Below, one piece after another: positions 46,701-57,700 of a DNA stretch of 64,000 bases. The stretch's first letter is position 1. Each line of letters begins with the position of its first letter. This DNA comes from Montifringilla adamsi. Taxonomy: Eukaryota; Chordata; Aves; Passeriformes; Passeridae. The position numbers and the translations under genes are program-made. The stretch covers positions 2,856,305 to 2,920,304 of the forward strand of contig JAGGNK010013559.1 of assembly GCA_017590115.1 (NCBI GenBank). Reading direction: 5' to 3'. A model generated the notes under the pieces. The model made no database searches. It saw only the letters and a program-made list of their open reading frames with translations, and was not told where the DNA came from.

Positions 46701-48199
46701 TTCTACTCACTCCAAACAATTCTTGTGGCAGCATTAAAGCATTTGCAGTGCCTGAAGGATTTTCCTCAGCCTCTACTGCCCAAGACAGCAAAAGTGAAGA
46801 CAGAGAACAAGTGTACCATGCTCCTGAAATCATTCCACTCTATGGGGTCTCCACAAAAATGATCCCACTCTTTCAGGAATCTGGACACAGGTAAGCACAA
46901 AAAAAAAAATGAAGAGAGAAACTAACAAAACTGCAGTTGCTGTTTCTCTCTTACTGCCAGAACCCAACACCCAAATACTTTGACGTTAAAAATTCTCTTT
47001 GTCTTCAGAAAAGGCAGCATCCTCTCAAGCAGTGAGGTGAGAAACATCATCATTAACTACGTGAAGAGTAATGAGTTGGTTGATGAAACAAACAAAAAGT
47101 GAGTACAGGTGGAAGTTTTCCTCCCCTGCTTCCACAGGAGAGGCTGAAATGAGAGGGGGAAAAGTGACCTGGTTTGCTCCTTCTGTGTGCTTTTGTTTTG
47201 CAGCTTTGTAAAGGTGAATGCTATTCTGTGTGACTGCCTGTTGGATAAATCAGAACACGATGAGATCTCACACCTTAAATGGGATGAACTCTTGAGCAGG
47301 TGATTGTTCTCTCAATATCCCTTCCCAGAACTGCACAGATTTATTGCCTGCAACTCAAACCCCGTGGTGGGAGCTGCCTGAGCTGTAATTTCCTGGAGAT
47401 AAATGGGAACAAGATGAGATCTCACACCTTAATTGAGACAACCTTTTGAGCAGGTGCTTGTTCTCAATATCCCTTCCCAGAATAACAGATTATTGCTTTG
47501 TCCAGGTGCCTGGAACGACTGCAGCCCTTACACCAGGTGACATTTTCTGGACAAGAACCTGTGGTGAGGAAAGGAAACATTGAGCCCATCGACATCAGCA
47601 TAGCACAGAGATCATCAAACAAGAAGGTGAAAAAAGACAATTAATTGAGCAGATGAGATCCCAGATCCTGAGGGCAGCTTTGGCAATCATTATTAAACCC
47701 TCAGCAGTGATATTTCCAGTCCTTACTAGTTTCCAGTCATTATTTAACCCTTCAGCAGTGAAGTTTCCAGTCATTATTAACCCTTCAGCAGTGATGTTTG
47801 CAATCATTATTAATCCCTCAGCAGTGATTTTCCAATCATTATTAATCCCCACAGGTGACAATTATCAAGAACCTTGAGCTGTATGGTCTGGACCCACAGT
47901 GTGTGGCCAACACTCTCCAACAGAAGGTCCAAGCCAGTGCCACCATCAGCCCAGCACCAGGAACAAAGGACAGAGTCCAGGTCCAGATCCAAGGCAACCA
48001 AATCCATCATCTTGCCAAGATGCTGCTCGGTAAGAAGATTCTGGAACTGGGCTGGTTGCAGCAAAACTGAGATTTTAATTCTTCTTTAACTCTTCCTTAC
48101 CTGAAGTGAGCTCTTGGTTGTGTTGCAGAAGAGTATCAGCTACCTCGGAAATACATCCAAGGCCTGGAGAAGGCTCCAAAGCTTGGCCGTAAGAAGTAG
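40667..48199 (+). CDS. EIF2D: Eukaryotic translation initiation factor 2D (ligatin), complete, 15 coding exons
   Basis: eIF2D delivers initiator tRNA to the 40S P site without eIF2-GTP and helps 40S recycling and reinitiation; it acts in the cytosol. Coding exons: 40667-40722, 41769-41959, 42191-42274, 44265-44355, 44947-45054, 45354-45643, 45740-45857, 46327-46372, 46509-46612, 46732-46890, 47009-47098, 47204-47299, 47506-47626, 47855-48029, 48129-48199. All introns are GT-AG and all phases agree. The sum is 1800 nt, 599 residues plus TAG (human 584). Start [18 protein letters not shown] matches human closely; Kozak CCCGCCATGT. Domains: DUF1947/MCT1-like (about 1-90), PUA (about 95-175), a variable acidic linker encoded by exon 6 (about 177-273), winged helix, SWIB/MDM2-like (about 390-475), SUI1/eIF1-like (about 500-580; [13 protein letters not shown]) and end [12 protein letters not shown]. 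Introns in the 3' half are very short (96-119 nt in four cases). Introns 12 and 13 carry unusual duplications (see findings). The exon 5 donor could in principle use a GTAATC four bases downstream, but only GTGGGT keeps frame. Confidence 0.97.
40990..41302 (+). mobile_element. CR1 LINE 3' fragment in EIF2D intron 1
   Basis: Landmarks: GTGGAGTGACAGGACTAGGG, TATTGGATATGAGGAAGAA, CAGGGTGCCCAGAGCAGCTG and CACCATGGCAGGGGTGGGAC, ending TAATTCTCTAATTCT. It is in sense orientation to EIF2D. Confidence 0.92.
42275..44264 (+). other. EIF2D: EIF2D intron 3
   Basis: At 2.0 kb this is the longest intron of the gene, bounded by a GTAAGA donor and a CCCGCAG acceptor. I see nothing but unique-looking intronic sequence. 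Confidence 0.85.
47253..47496 (+). repeat. Partial duplication of EIF2D exon 12 plus its donor
   Basis: The segment 47253-47345 (last 47 nt of exon 12, its GT donor and the first intron bases) recurs at 47407-47496 within intron 12. Shared stretches: GATGAGATCTCACACCTTAA, TTGAGCAGGTG, and TCAATATCCCTTCCCAGAA. The second copy has substitutions and indels that put a TGA in the exon 12 frame. Confidence 0.9.
47670..47854 (+). repeat. Minisatellite ending at the EIF2D exon 14 acceptor
   Basis: About five units of about 30 bp (CAATCATTATTAA, CCCTCAGCAGTGAT, TTCCAGT). The last unit runs directly into the true acceptor (ATTAATCCCCACAG|GTGACA). Earlier units hold acceptor-like TTAACCCTTCAGCAG. Confidence 0.9.
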
Positions 48200-48373
48200 G
48201 AGAAAAATCGACTGTAAGGATTGCTCAGCTCTCATTATTTATAGAAGTGTTTGCTGCCAGCAAATCAAGAATCATGCACAGGCCCTGCTCATTCCACAAT
48301 GAGTCCTGGACGTTTACAAGGTCTGGAATTCACCCAAATAATAATAGTGCTCCAGGTGTTCATTTTTCATAAA

Positions 48374-48391
48374 AATAAAAAGCTCAATAAA
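48374..48391 (+). terminator. EIF2D: EIF2D polyadenylation signals
   Basis: Two AATAAA hexamers (48374-48379 and 48386-48391) lie about 180 bp after the TAG, followed by a T/G-rich stretch (CTCTTGTGATTTTTTTAATG). This gives a short 3' UTR. Confidence 0.75.
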
Positions 48392-48974
48392 CCTCTTGGC
48401 ATTATCCTCTTGTGATTTTTTTAATGGAAATTGATACTGAAGCACTGGATGCTACAGTGGCTTTTGGGTAGTTTAACATTCTTGCTTTGCATCTTTGATC
48501 AAGGATGTGGAATAAACCTCCTCTGAAATATGAGAAAAATACATTCCAGCACAATCCTGGGGCAGTGCAGTGTGTTCTGCCATTGAGTAAAACCCACTGT
48601 GGCTTAGATTTTATCCTTTTAAACATTGCCAGATACTGAATTCAGACATTTCAGCACTGAGAATTAACTGCATTAGCTGCACTTCTGTAGTTTGTATTAT
48701 TTTTATATATAAAAATACGTTTTAATGTATGACATGAGCTGTAATTTATCACAGGTAACAGTTCTGTCAGCCCCAGCTAAAAGATTAAATTAATGGAACA
48801 CTTTGGTCAGGTCTTACAGGTGTGGATGTTCTTTAGCTCTTTAACAGTAGGTTAGGAAATTTAAATTCACTTCTAGGAAGGATTCCTGTATTTCCCTTTA
48901 GACTAAATGCATTAAAGTTCCATAGGAGGGCACCAGAAAAAGAAGGTCAAGAGATTTCTTTAATTACTGACCGT

Positions 48975-48980
48975 TTTATT
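48975..48980 (-). terminator. RASSF5: Candidate polyadenylation signal of RASSF5
   Basis: TTTATT on the plus strand is AATAAA on the minus strand. It would give a 3' UTR of about 2.75 kb, in keeping with the long RASSF5 3' UTR known in mammals. No nearer signal in a convincing setting was noticed, but an earlier site cannot be ruled out. Confidence 0.45.
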
Positions 48981-49510
48981 GTTATTGTCTCTTACACTGT
49001 CTGCATTTGAACAAATAGTTCCAGAACCTTCAAAAAAAGCTGAGAGTGAGACATTTTGTAAAAATGCCATAGAATCACTAGGGAGTAGTAAAAATAAATT
49101 ACAGCATTGCAAAAATGCATTTCACTTTGCCATAGAAGCTCTACTATTCCATCCTATACACATTATTTTACAGGTTTTACAGTAGCCATGGAAAATAAAC
49201 TCACACGACCTAGGCGAGACAATTGCTAACCAAAGGCACTGCCAACAGGATTTGCGCTTAAAGAAGGGGCAAATACTTCTAAAAACAGCTCAACTGACCC
49301 ATGAGAATTTGAGTTTCAACACCCACCAACTCTTCAAATGCCCCTCATATTGAAAAAAAAAACAAAAACCAAAAGAACGAGTCCTGCTGGTGGCAGGAGG
49401 TTTTCAGCAGCATCCACAGTGATTGCATACGAAGCCATGCCTTCTACAAACTGTCAAAGACATGCTGGGGCCAGGAAGGGAGAGGGGACACTCACCAAAA
49501 CAAAAACAAA

Positions 49511-49545
<35 letters not shown>

Positions 49546-51728
49546 AAACCTGCACAACTTTCAGCCAGAAAGAAAAGGGATTTCAAACCAAGCGTGTGGC
49601 TCTTCCCTCTGAGCCACCGGCAGTTTTTACAGCGCTCTTCCCCACAGGTGGAACTGAAGTATTTATACGGTGCTGTCAAGGCTCAAAGCACCAGATAAAC
49701 GGTATTTAAATGACTCCACAAGTGAATAGTGAAGTGCTAAGTCTGCTTGTAGCTGGACAAACAGCCCCAGAGCATGGCAAGTGCTGCTCTGGGGCTGCCA
49801 GCACTTGTTAAAGGTCGTTGGGTGTAGAGTACAGTACAGCTGGAGGCTCCTCTGCACCAGAGCCCTGCGAGCAAACCCTCACTGCTGACCAGAACAGGAG
49901 CTGCAACTGAGCTTGGCAGAAAGTGGCTTTCACACCAACCGAGGGCTCCAAGTGATGCAGTTACTCTCATAAGGTTTAGAAACAAACATACTCAAAATCT
50001 GGAAAAAAAAAATCCCAAGCAATCACCTTCCAGAAAGAAACAAAGCAGTTCCTCATCCCTCCCCGGACACATCACACCAGTGCTGTGGGGACAGGAGGGA
50101 CAAGGCCTCTGCACAGCTTCCTCCTTAGCCCAAATGCAAAGTTTTCACACTTAAGGGAAAAAAAAGGCACTGAGGTAAATTTGAACTCCTCCCCGTTCCC
50201 CAACAACTCGCTGGCTCCCCTCCCACGGGGCGCAGGTGGGATCCCAGCAGCCACAGTGAGCTCCATGGAGCCCACACCAACCCCTGTCCCTGCTCCATCC
50301 CAACCCAGGGCTGACATTCCCTGGTCCCTGGGCTGGGAACAGAGGGAGGGCCGGCCCTGGTGTGTGCAGCGTGCTCAGTATGGAGCACTGAGGGTAAACA
50401 TGGGGCCCATCCTCTCCCCTGGGATCCCTGGAGCATTCCCAACCCAGCAGAGATCCTGGCACGGCCTCAGCACCAGGAGCAAGGGCAGGGACCCAGCCTG
50501 CAGCTCGAGGACTTTGCTGAGGGATGCTCAGCATGGCGTGGTGGCAGCCCTGAGACAGGCAGAGAGAGACTTGCTGTCCTCTCCTGGCTCCACGGAGAGA
50601 GCAAATCCTGGGAAGCTTCCTGGACGGGCAGGACAGCACCAGTTGAGAGTGGGGAGGGAGAACAGGGCACAGGAACAGCAGGGCTGGGACAGCAGGAGCA
50701 GGAGGAAGCCCAGGTGAGGTGAGCAGAAAGCATCCAAGGACAGTAATTCCCTTCCTTGGTGCCACCTCCACACCCCAGCCCTGGATGGGGCTCCTCTCCC
50801 TGGGGGCCAGGCGTGTTCACAGCTCAAAATCTGATTTGTGAAGGGGTTTTGAGCTTTCCTGGGTTCCTCTGATGGACACATATTGCTAAGCCTTCAACAC
50901 TGAACCCTCAGCCTGTGCCCCAACCATCACCTTTACACTTTTCAAACTGAATTTCTGGAAACATAGGTCCCAATTCCTACAGAGTAGAGAACTGGTGAAA
51001 CCCTGGCTAACTTGGCTAAGCATCAGGGACAGTTACTGTAATTCAGCTCTTTCCAAAATTAGAAGTCAAATAGAATCAAAATGAATGATTTTCCTGGGAA
51101 TTACTATTACCAAGTTGCAATAATATTTACTAACAGACTGTTGGGGTGTTGCAGCTGCCTTGGTGTCCTAACCTGGCATTTCCCTGGCTGCCTCAGCCCT
51201 GAACAAGTCCAGGGCTTGGTCAGAGCTGCAACACCCACGTGGTTTGGTGCAACAACCTCCTCCCCTTTCCCTGCTGTTTCCTGTGCTCTCCTTACGAAAC
51301 CAGAACTGGGCCACGAGGGCACTGTGGGCCACAGCACCTCCAAACAGGAACAAGCAGCTCGCTGGGAGGAGCAGGAACAGCAAGAGCTGCCCTGCTCCAA
51401 ACTTCAGCCAGCAGAGGGGTCCTGTTGGGTGTCACACCGAGAATTTTCCACGCAGCCTCTCCAGCGGATGGCACAGCTGGAAAGCCAACCAGCAGCTGTG
51501 TTTGCTTTGTTGAAGCTGTTTTAAAAACAGGCTTCCCATTCTTGGACCAGCTCTGGTCCTGGGAGAAGAGGTTTCAGAAGAAGAAAATGAAATAGGATCA
51601 TTTTAGGGATGCTGGGAGCCAGTCCTTATGGAAGGTTGAAGAGGGAGAATGACTACTAAGGTGTCCTGAGAAGTCTTTTCATTAAAAACAGTCTCTAGCT
51701 TAGTCTAATGCCCAGTGCCTCCTGAAGG
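48981..51728 (-). other. RASSF5: Probable RASSF5 3' UTR
   Basis: This is the non-coding stretch between the RASSF5 stop codon (51731-51729) and the candidate poly(A) signal. It holds a 28-base A run (49516-49543, T on the transcribed strand) and no CR1. Long ORFs at 50.1-50.8 kb show no conserved segment. Confidence 0.5.
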
Positions 51729-54700
51729 TTATCCAGGTTTGCCTCTGGCCTCTTTCAGGGTCTGTTGCAGTCTCTGTTTGAACCTCTCGTACTTCTTGTG
51801 CACTTGCTGGATTTTGTCCTTCTCCTCTTTCTCCAGGATCATCAGGAAGTTCTGCAGCTCTGGGATGGAGAAGGCGTCCCACTGCAAAACCAGCAAGAGG
51901 CAAAGTGAGCACTGGGCTTTGTGGGTTCTTACCTCTGAATCTGTGAGGAGGAGCAATAAAATACATTGAAATGTATCTGATCTCCAGGGATTTAACCTCG
52001 AGTGGTGAGGGATGGGATGAGGGGCTACAGCATGAAGGACCATCCCAATCCTCCCACCCTACATGGGAAGCAGAATCCTGCAGGATGCAGCAGCTCCCAG
52101 CATTAGCTTCACTGTGGTGGGGAGCCAGATTTCAACCAAAAACTGACTGTGAATTTATTACCTGAGTGTCCCTGGCTTTTACTTAAATTAGTGGATTACT
52201 TATAACAGTGCTCAGCTAATCTAATTAGTGAGGATTAACCCTGGGGCGGCACTGCCGGGTTCCATAAACAGATTATGGAGTGGCCATCAAAACTGGCCTC
52301 AGCATTTTCACAGCTCAAGTCTGAATTGTTTTAAAAACCCAGATCATTTAGGAGCAATAAAAGACCTCTTAGAGGGAAACAGCCCTTTTTGTGGTGCCTC
52401 TGCCACGCCTCTCCCAGCTCTGTCATGTGCTCCACATCCATGTGAAAACCAAGTCACCAAGGTACCTCAACTTCCCCGGTTTCGTTTTCCTTCAGCACAA
52501 AGCTCAGCACATCGGTGTCAGGGCCTGCCAGCAGCCGCAGGTACAGCGGGTACTCGGTGAGAGGGAGCTTCTGGAAGAGCACTGCAAGGACAGCAGACAG
52601 CCCCCGTGAGATCAGGGCTGCCAGGGCAGAGGGAAGCTCAGGGGATCTGCTGGAGCATGGAAAAGGATGCTCAGTATCACAGGGCTGAGTCTTTATCACA
52701 GATTTGCAACGATCCCTGTAAGGTCTCAGGTGGTTTCACCCCCTCAGAAATCATAACTCCCCGTTAACCTAAGCACCATCACCTCCTGTTGAGGTCTGGC
52801 CTTTGATTCACCTGGATTTAGGCTCTGCCTGCCTGACACCCCAGTGAGTCCTCCAGCACACCAACCAGAAGCCAAACTCCCCACCCCATGCAGAGCTGCC
52901 AGGCCCTGAACTCACCTTGCCCATCTTTCCTCATCTCCTTGAAAAGTGCAAACTTCTGGGGGTTATCCACCACCATGAACTTCTTCAGCAGCGCCTGGAT
53001 CACCTGCCCCACCGTGGTGGTGCTGCTGATGTGCAGCTGCTTGATGGCATCCAGGGGCAGGTAGAAGGAGGTCCTCCTGTCTGTCATCTCAGCCAGGTTC
53101 ACCTCATGGAGGGCATCGTAGATGGACTGGGCGCGGATCCCGGCCGGCACCGTCACCGGGCGCCGCAGCTTCAGGTGCACCTTGATGAACCCCGTGTAGG
53201 TCCCGTCGTCGTTCTGGGGCAAAGCACACAGGGATCAGGCTCCAGGCAGCTCTTCCAGCACATTTCCCACCACAAGAAGCTGGGCTGCAGCGTGGGGTGA
53301 CAGCAGGAGCTGCCCCTGCTCCAGGAGTTCCAGCGTTTCTCATTAATCATGTCAAAAAGACCCAGTAATTTTGGGACAGTCACTGCTGGTTTTCTCTTGG
53401 TAATGACTCATCCCTTCCTCTTGCCTGTGGGATCTTGTTTTATTTCAAACCAGCCTTGCTACGAGGCAGTTATGGAAATTCCATTGCATGGAATTTGTAG
53501 TTGCACTTAATATGCATTTGAAACCCCTGGTTCAGCAGCATCTCCCAAACTTATTCCTTATGTTTTACTCCCCATTTAAGGGATTCTCACATCTCCACCT
53601 AACAGATCATCCCTGAACATCAGCTGATCCCACCACAGGTCTCTTACCCCACCCTCAGCTCCACAAGTTCAGGAATCAGGAGAAGAGCCTGGTTCTGCAC
53701 AGTGCACCCAGGAAGCCTGGCAGGGGTGAGGGCAGAGCTTCTCCTTCTAGAAAGGTTTTGTGCTCCTGAAGCCACTTCCAACAGCTCACAGCCCCAGTTC
53801 CACGCTGACTCAGCCCCACTGGGACAAGGCTTTGTGGCAGCTCCTTGCCAGAGATCAGTGCCAGCAGGAAGGGATGGAGGCAGGGAAGGGTTACCTGGAG
53901 TGCCAGGGACACTGCAAAGCCCAGCGGCAGGAAAAGCAGCTTGCCAGCCACCCTCACCCCAGTGACACCTTCCCCACAGGCTGGCCCCGTGCAGGGCCCA
54001 CAGGAGCCAGCACCAGGCTGTGTGTGTGAGGGGAAACCGGCCCAGTACGTACCAGTTTCATCATGAGGCAGTTGGTGACCTTTGCATTGTACTTTTCAAT
54101 CTTCTGTTTGATCTCCTGGATGGTTGGAGGCTCAGGTTTTTCTTCTTCTACCGTTTGTGTCACATTCTGCAATCAGAAGAGCGGGGCTTTAGCTGCTTTG
54201 TGTGTTGGGTAATACTCCATCTGTTCAGCCCCTGAAAGCAGGAACGGATCCTGCTCAGATCCTGAGCAGTGATGACGCAGGTGGGGAAGGTCCCAAATGC
54301 GCAGGATGCCACATCCCAACCCCAGATCACCTCTGACACCAGTGACAGGCAGTGGAGGGCAACACAAAATGCACCAGTTGGTGGCATGGAGCAGTAAAGC
54401 ATTCCACTACAAACCAGGGCAAAAAAATCCAACCTTTAAAACCCACTTTCAAAGCAAAGCCACCTCCAGCTGCAAGCATTTATTCCCTTTTTGTAATGCA
54501 AGAAAAAAAAAATCCCATCCTATTTCCAGTATTCACGGCTCTGACTCCCCAAAACTCAAGCAGTGGGTTCACCCAGGCAGAACCTGGAGTTAAATCTCTC
54601 ACTGCTCTTGTCCAAAGCTTGGGAAATTACAGCTCAGAGCAACAAAAGCACACGAGCAGCAGGCTGCCTGTGTGACTGACGATAAATCAGGCACTGCAGG

Positions 54701-57700
54701 GCCAGTCCAGGCATCCCAGCCCGTGGCAGGAACTGCTCGGTGTCTGCCTGGGCTCCCCCAGAGGGGAACAGAGGCTGCTGCTCGCCCAGCTTTGGGGGAA
54801 TTTCCTCCAAAACCAACGGGTCTGACCTGTAGGTGGGTTCTGCCTGAAGGCCAGCCATGGAAATGTCACTAATGAATAATCACAGAGTCATTGAGGTCAG
54901 AAAAGATCTCTGAGATGGAGTCCGGCTGTCAACACAGCACCATGAAACCATGTCCCCAAGTGTCACATTCACAGCTTTTTGAACACTTCCAGGGATGGTG
55001 ATTCCACCACTTCCCCCTTCCATGAAGAAATTTTCATTCCTATCCAGTCCAAACCTCCCCAGGCTCCCCTCCAGCCAGGAGGGCAGGTCTGCTCCACAGC
55101 CCTGCCTGCTTTATCTGCTCAATCTGCAGCAAACAAGCCTCTGTGTGTCTTGGGCAATGCTCAGCGGGCTGGATCTCCCTGCTCAGAGCTCTGCTGCCTC
55201 CTCAGAACTCACCACCTCCCCTGGTGACAGCCTGGAAATGCATTTTGCCCAGATTTTATGTGGGCTTGCTCAGAAGTTGGCATTAGCAAGGAGCAGGAAG
55301 CGTGAAGGGATGTGCCATCAAGGCTGGGAAGGCTCAGAATGAAAACTGTAACCTCTGAGAAGGAAAAAAAAGGGGAAAAAAGGCAGCTTGGGGAGCAGAG
55401 CTTGTTTCTTCTCAGGCAGCCCCAGAGCACAGAGGACAAGGACAAAGCAGGCTGTGAATAAGCCAGTATTGCCCAAGGCTACCCATGGTATTTCTTTCAG
55501 GAGGAGAATCAAGCAGAGGACAATCTGAAACCCTGGCTGCAATCTGGCAAGGCAGCTGCACTGCTGGGACTGGGCAGCCCTGGATTCACCAAGGCCATTC
55601 CCCAGTGACAGCATTTCTGCATTTCCACCCCAGAGCAGCAAACAGCTCCAGACCTCTGGGTCCCTGCTGTGGAGCAGGCACCCAGGGGACAGCAGTGACA
55701 TTGGGATGGCACCCAGGGGACAGCTGTGACACTGAGGTGGCACCTAGGGGACAGCTGTGACACTGGGGTGGCACCCAGAGGACAGCAGTGACACTGAGGT
55801 GGAATCTAGGGGACAGCTGTGACACTGGGGTGGCACCTAGGGGACAGCAGTGACACTGGGGTGCAGCCCAGCCTCCTCGGTCACTCCAAGAGAGGGAGAG
55901 GGGCTTTAAACAGGGACATGGAGTGACAGGACAAGGGGTGATGGCTTTGAACCAAAAGAGGGGAGATTTACATGAGATATGGGGAGAAATCCTTCCCTGG
56001 GAGGGTGGCAGGCCCTGGCACAGGGTGCCCAGAGAAGCTGTGGCTGCCCCATGCCTGGAAATGTCCAAGGCCAGGCTGGAGCACCCTGGGATAGTGGAGG
56101 GTGTCCCTGCACATGGCAGAGGTGGGACTGGATGAGGTCCCTTCCCCCTAAGCACTGAAGGTTCTTTCCAACCCAAAGCATTCTATGACAATAAAAGCAA
56201 AGCTTTCCAGGGTTATTTGAGAACTGCACATAAAGTTTTTTACAGAAAGGGTGATAAAGTTCTGGAATGGCTGCCTGGGGAGGTGGTGCAGTCACCATCC
56301 CTGGGTGTGTTTAACAAAGCCTGGATGTGGCACTGGGTGCCAGGGTTGAGTTGAGGTGTTGGGCTGGGCTGGACTCGATGATCTTGAAGGTCTCTTCCAA
56401 CCTGGTCATTCTGTGAATTCTCTGAATTCTGTGAAATATCCCTTTATCAGAACTCCCCAGTCTGTCTTGGCTCACACTATGCCAAGTCTTGGCCACACAA
56501 AGGTGCTGGGCTGGCAGGGCAGTCTTTAAAAATCATCTTTAGAAACCATGTTGAGGGTTGAGATTTTGAAAGTAGTATGATGGAAAAGGAAAAAAAAAAA
56601 AAAAGAAAAGCAACAAAAAACCCACATCCCTTCCCTATAAGTTAACAGAAGATGAACTCTCAGAAAGCCTGTACTTCCTCATGTCACCCATGTCACAGCA
56701 CTGAGCCAGACACAGCTGTGCTGCCCCTCACAGCGCTGGCCCCACCCCAACCACGCAGGGAGGGAGGGCAGGGGACCCCCAGGACTGTCCCCTCCTGCAC
56801 ACAGAGAGCTGGAGCTGCAGAGATGAGGGCACCACAGCATCATCCCTGGCACAAACACAGCCCAGCACAGAGAGCATCCATCCATCCATCCATCCATAGA
56901 TCCATCATCCAATATCCATCCATCCATCCATCCATCCACGGATCCATCATCCCTACATCCATCCATCCATCCATGGATCCATCATCCCTCCATCCATCCA
57001 TCATCCATCCATCCCTCCATCCATCCATCCATCCATCCATGGATCCATCATCCCTCCATCCATCCATCCATCCATGGATCCATCATCCCTCCATCCATCC
57101 ATCATCCATCCATCCCTCCATCCATCCATCCACCCACCCATCCCTCCCTCCCTCCCTCCCTCCCTCCATGGCAAAAGCAAGCCCAGCAGCTCTGCCTGTC
57201 CCTGTGACTGCAGATTTTCTCTCCCCAGGAGGGCAGGTCCCTCTCCTGGTGACATTCCCAGCAGAGGGACAGTGCCAGCAGTTGAGAGCAGCTCGGTTTC
57301 CATGGAGGGACACAGCACAGCAGGGCAGGAGGAGCCCCAGGGCCTCACAGCAGGCACACAGCACATGAGGAGAGTTTTGACTTCCAAGAAACCCAAAGCA
57401 CTCCCAGCAGGAGGAGGCCTGGCTCAGGAGCACGTCACCGGTGTCACACGATGTCACCGGTGTCACCGCACACTCCAGCACTGCCCAGCTGTGCCATCCT
57501 GCCTTCCCCACACTGGGCAGCTCAGGGGTAACTGCAGCCTGCCCAGCCCCCTCCAGCTCCCCCTCCTCCCACACCCTCCCGCTCCAGGGAAAGAAAGTTC
57601 TGATGATTTCCTTCATGCATCCATCCCACCATGGGCACAGTGACAGGACAGTGTCCTGATGAAACCTGGGGACACACACTGAAGTCAGGGGAGAAAAATG

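Noticed and set aside
50072..50881. Overlapping ORFs of 100-210 codons on both strands
   Set aside because: They lie in the probable RASSF5 3' UTR, overlap each other in opposite strands and show no recognisable domain.
56840..57170. Open frames of short repeated peptides in the (ATCC)n array
   Set aside because: Simple-sequence artefact.
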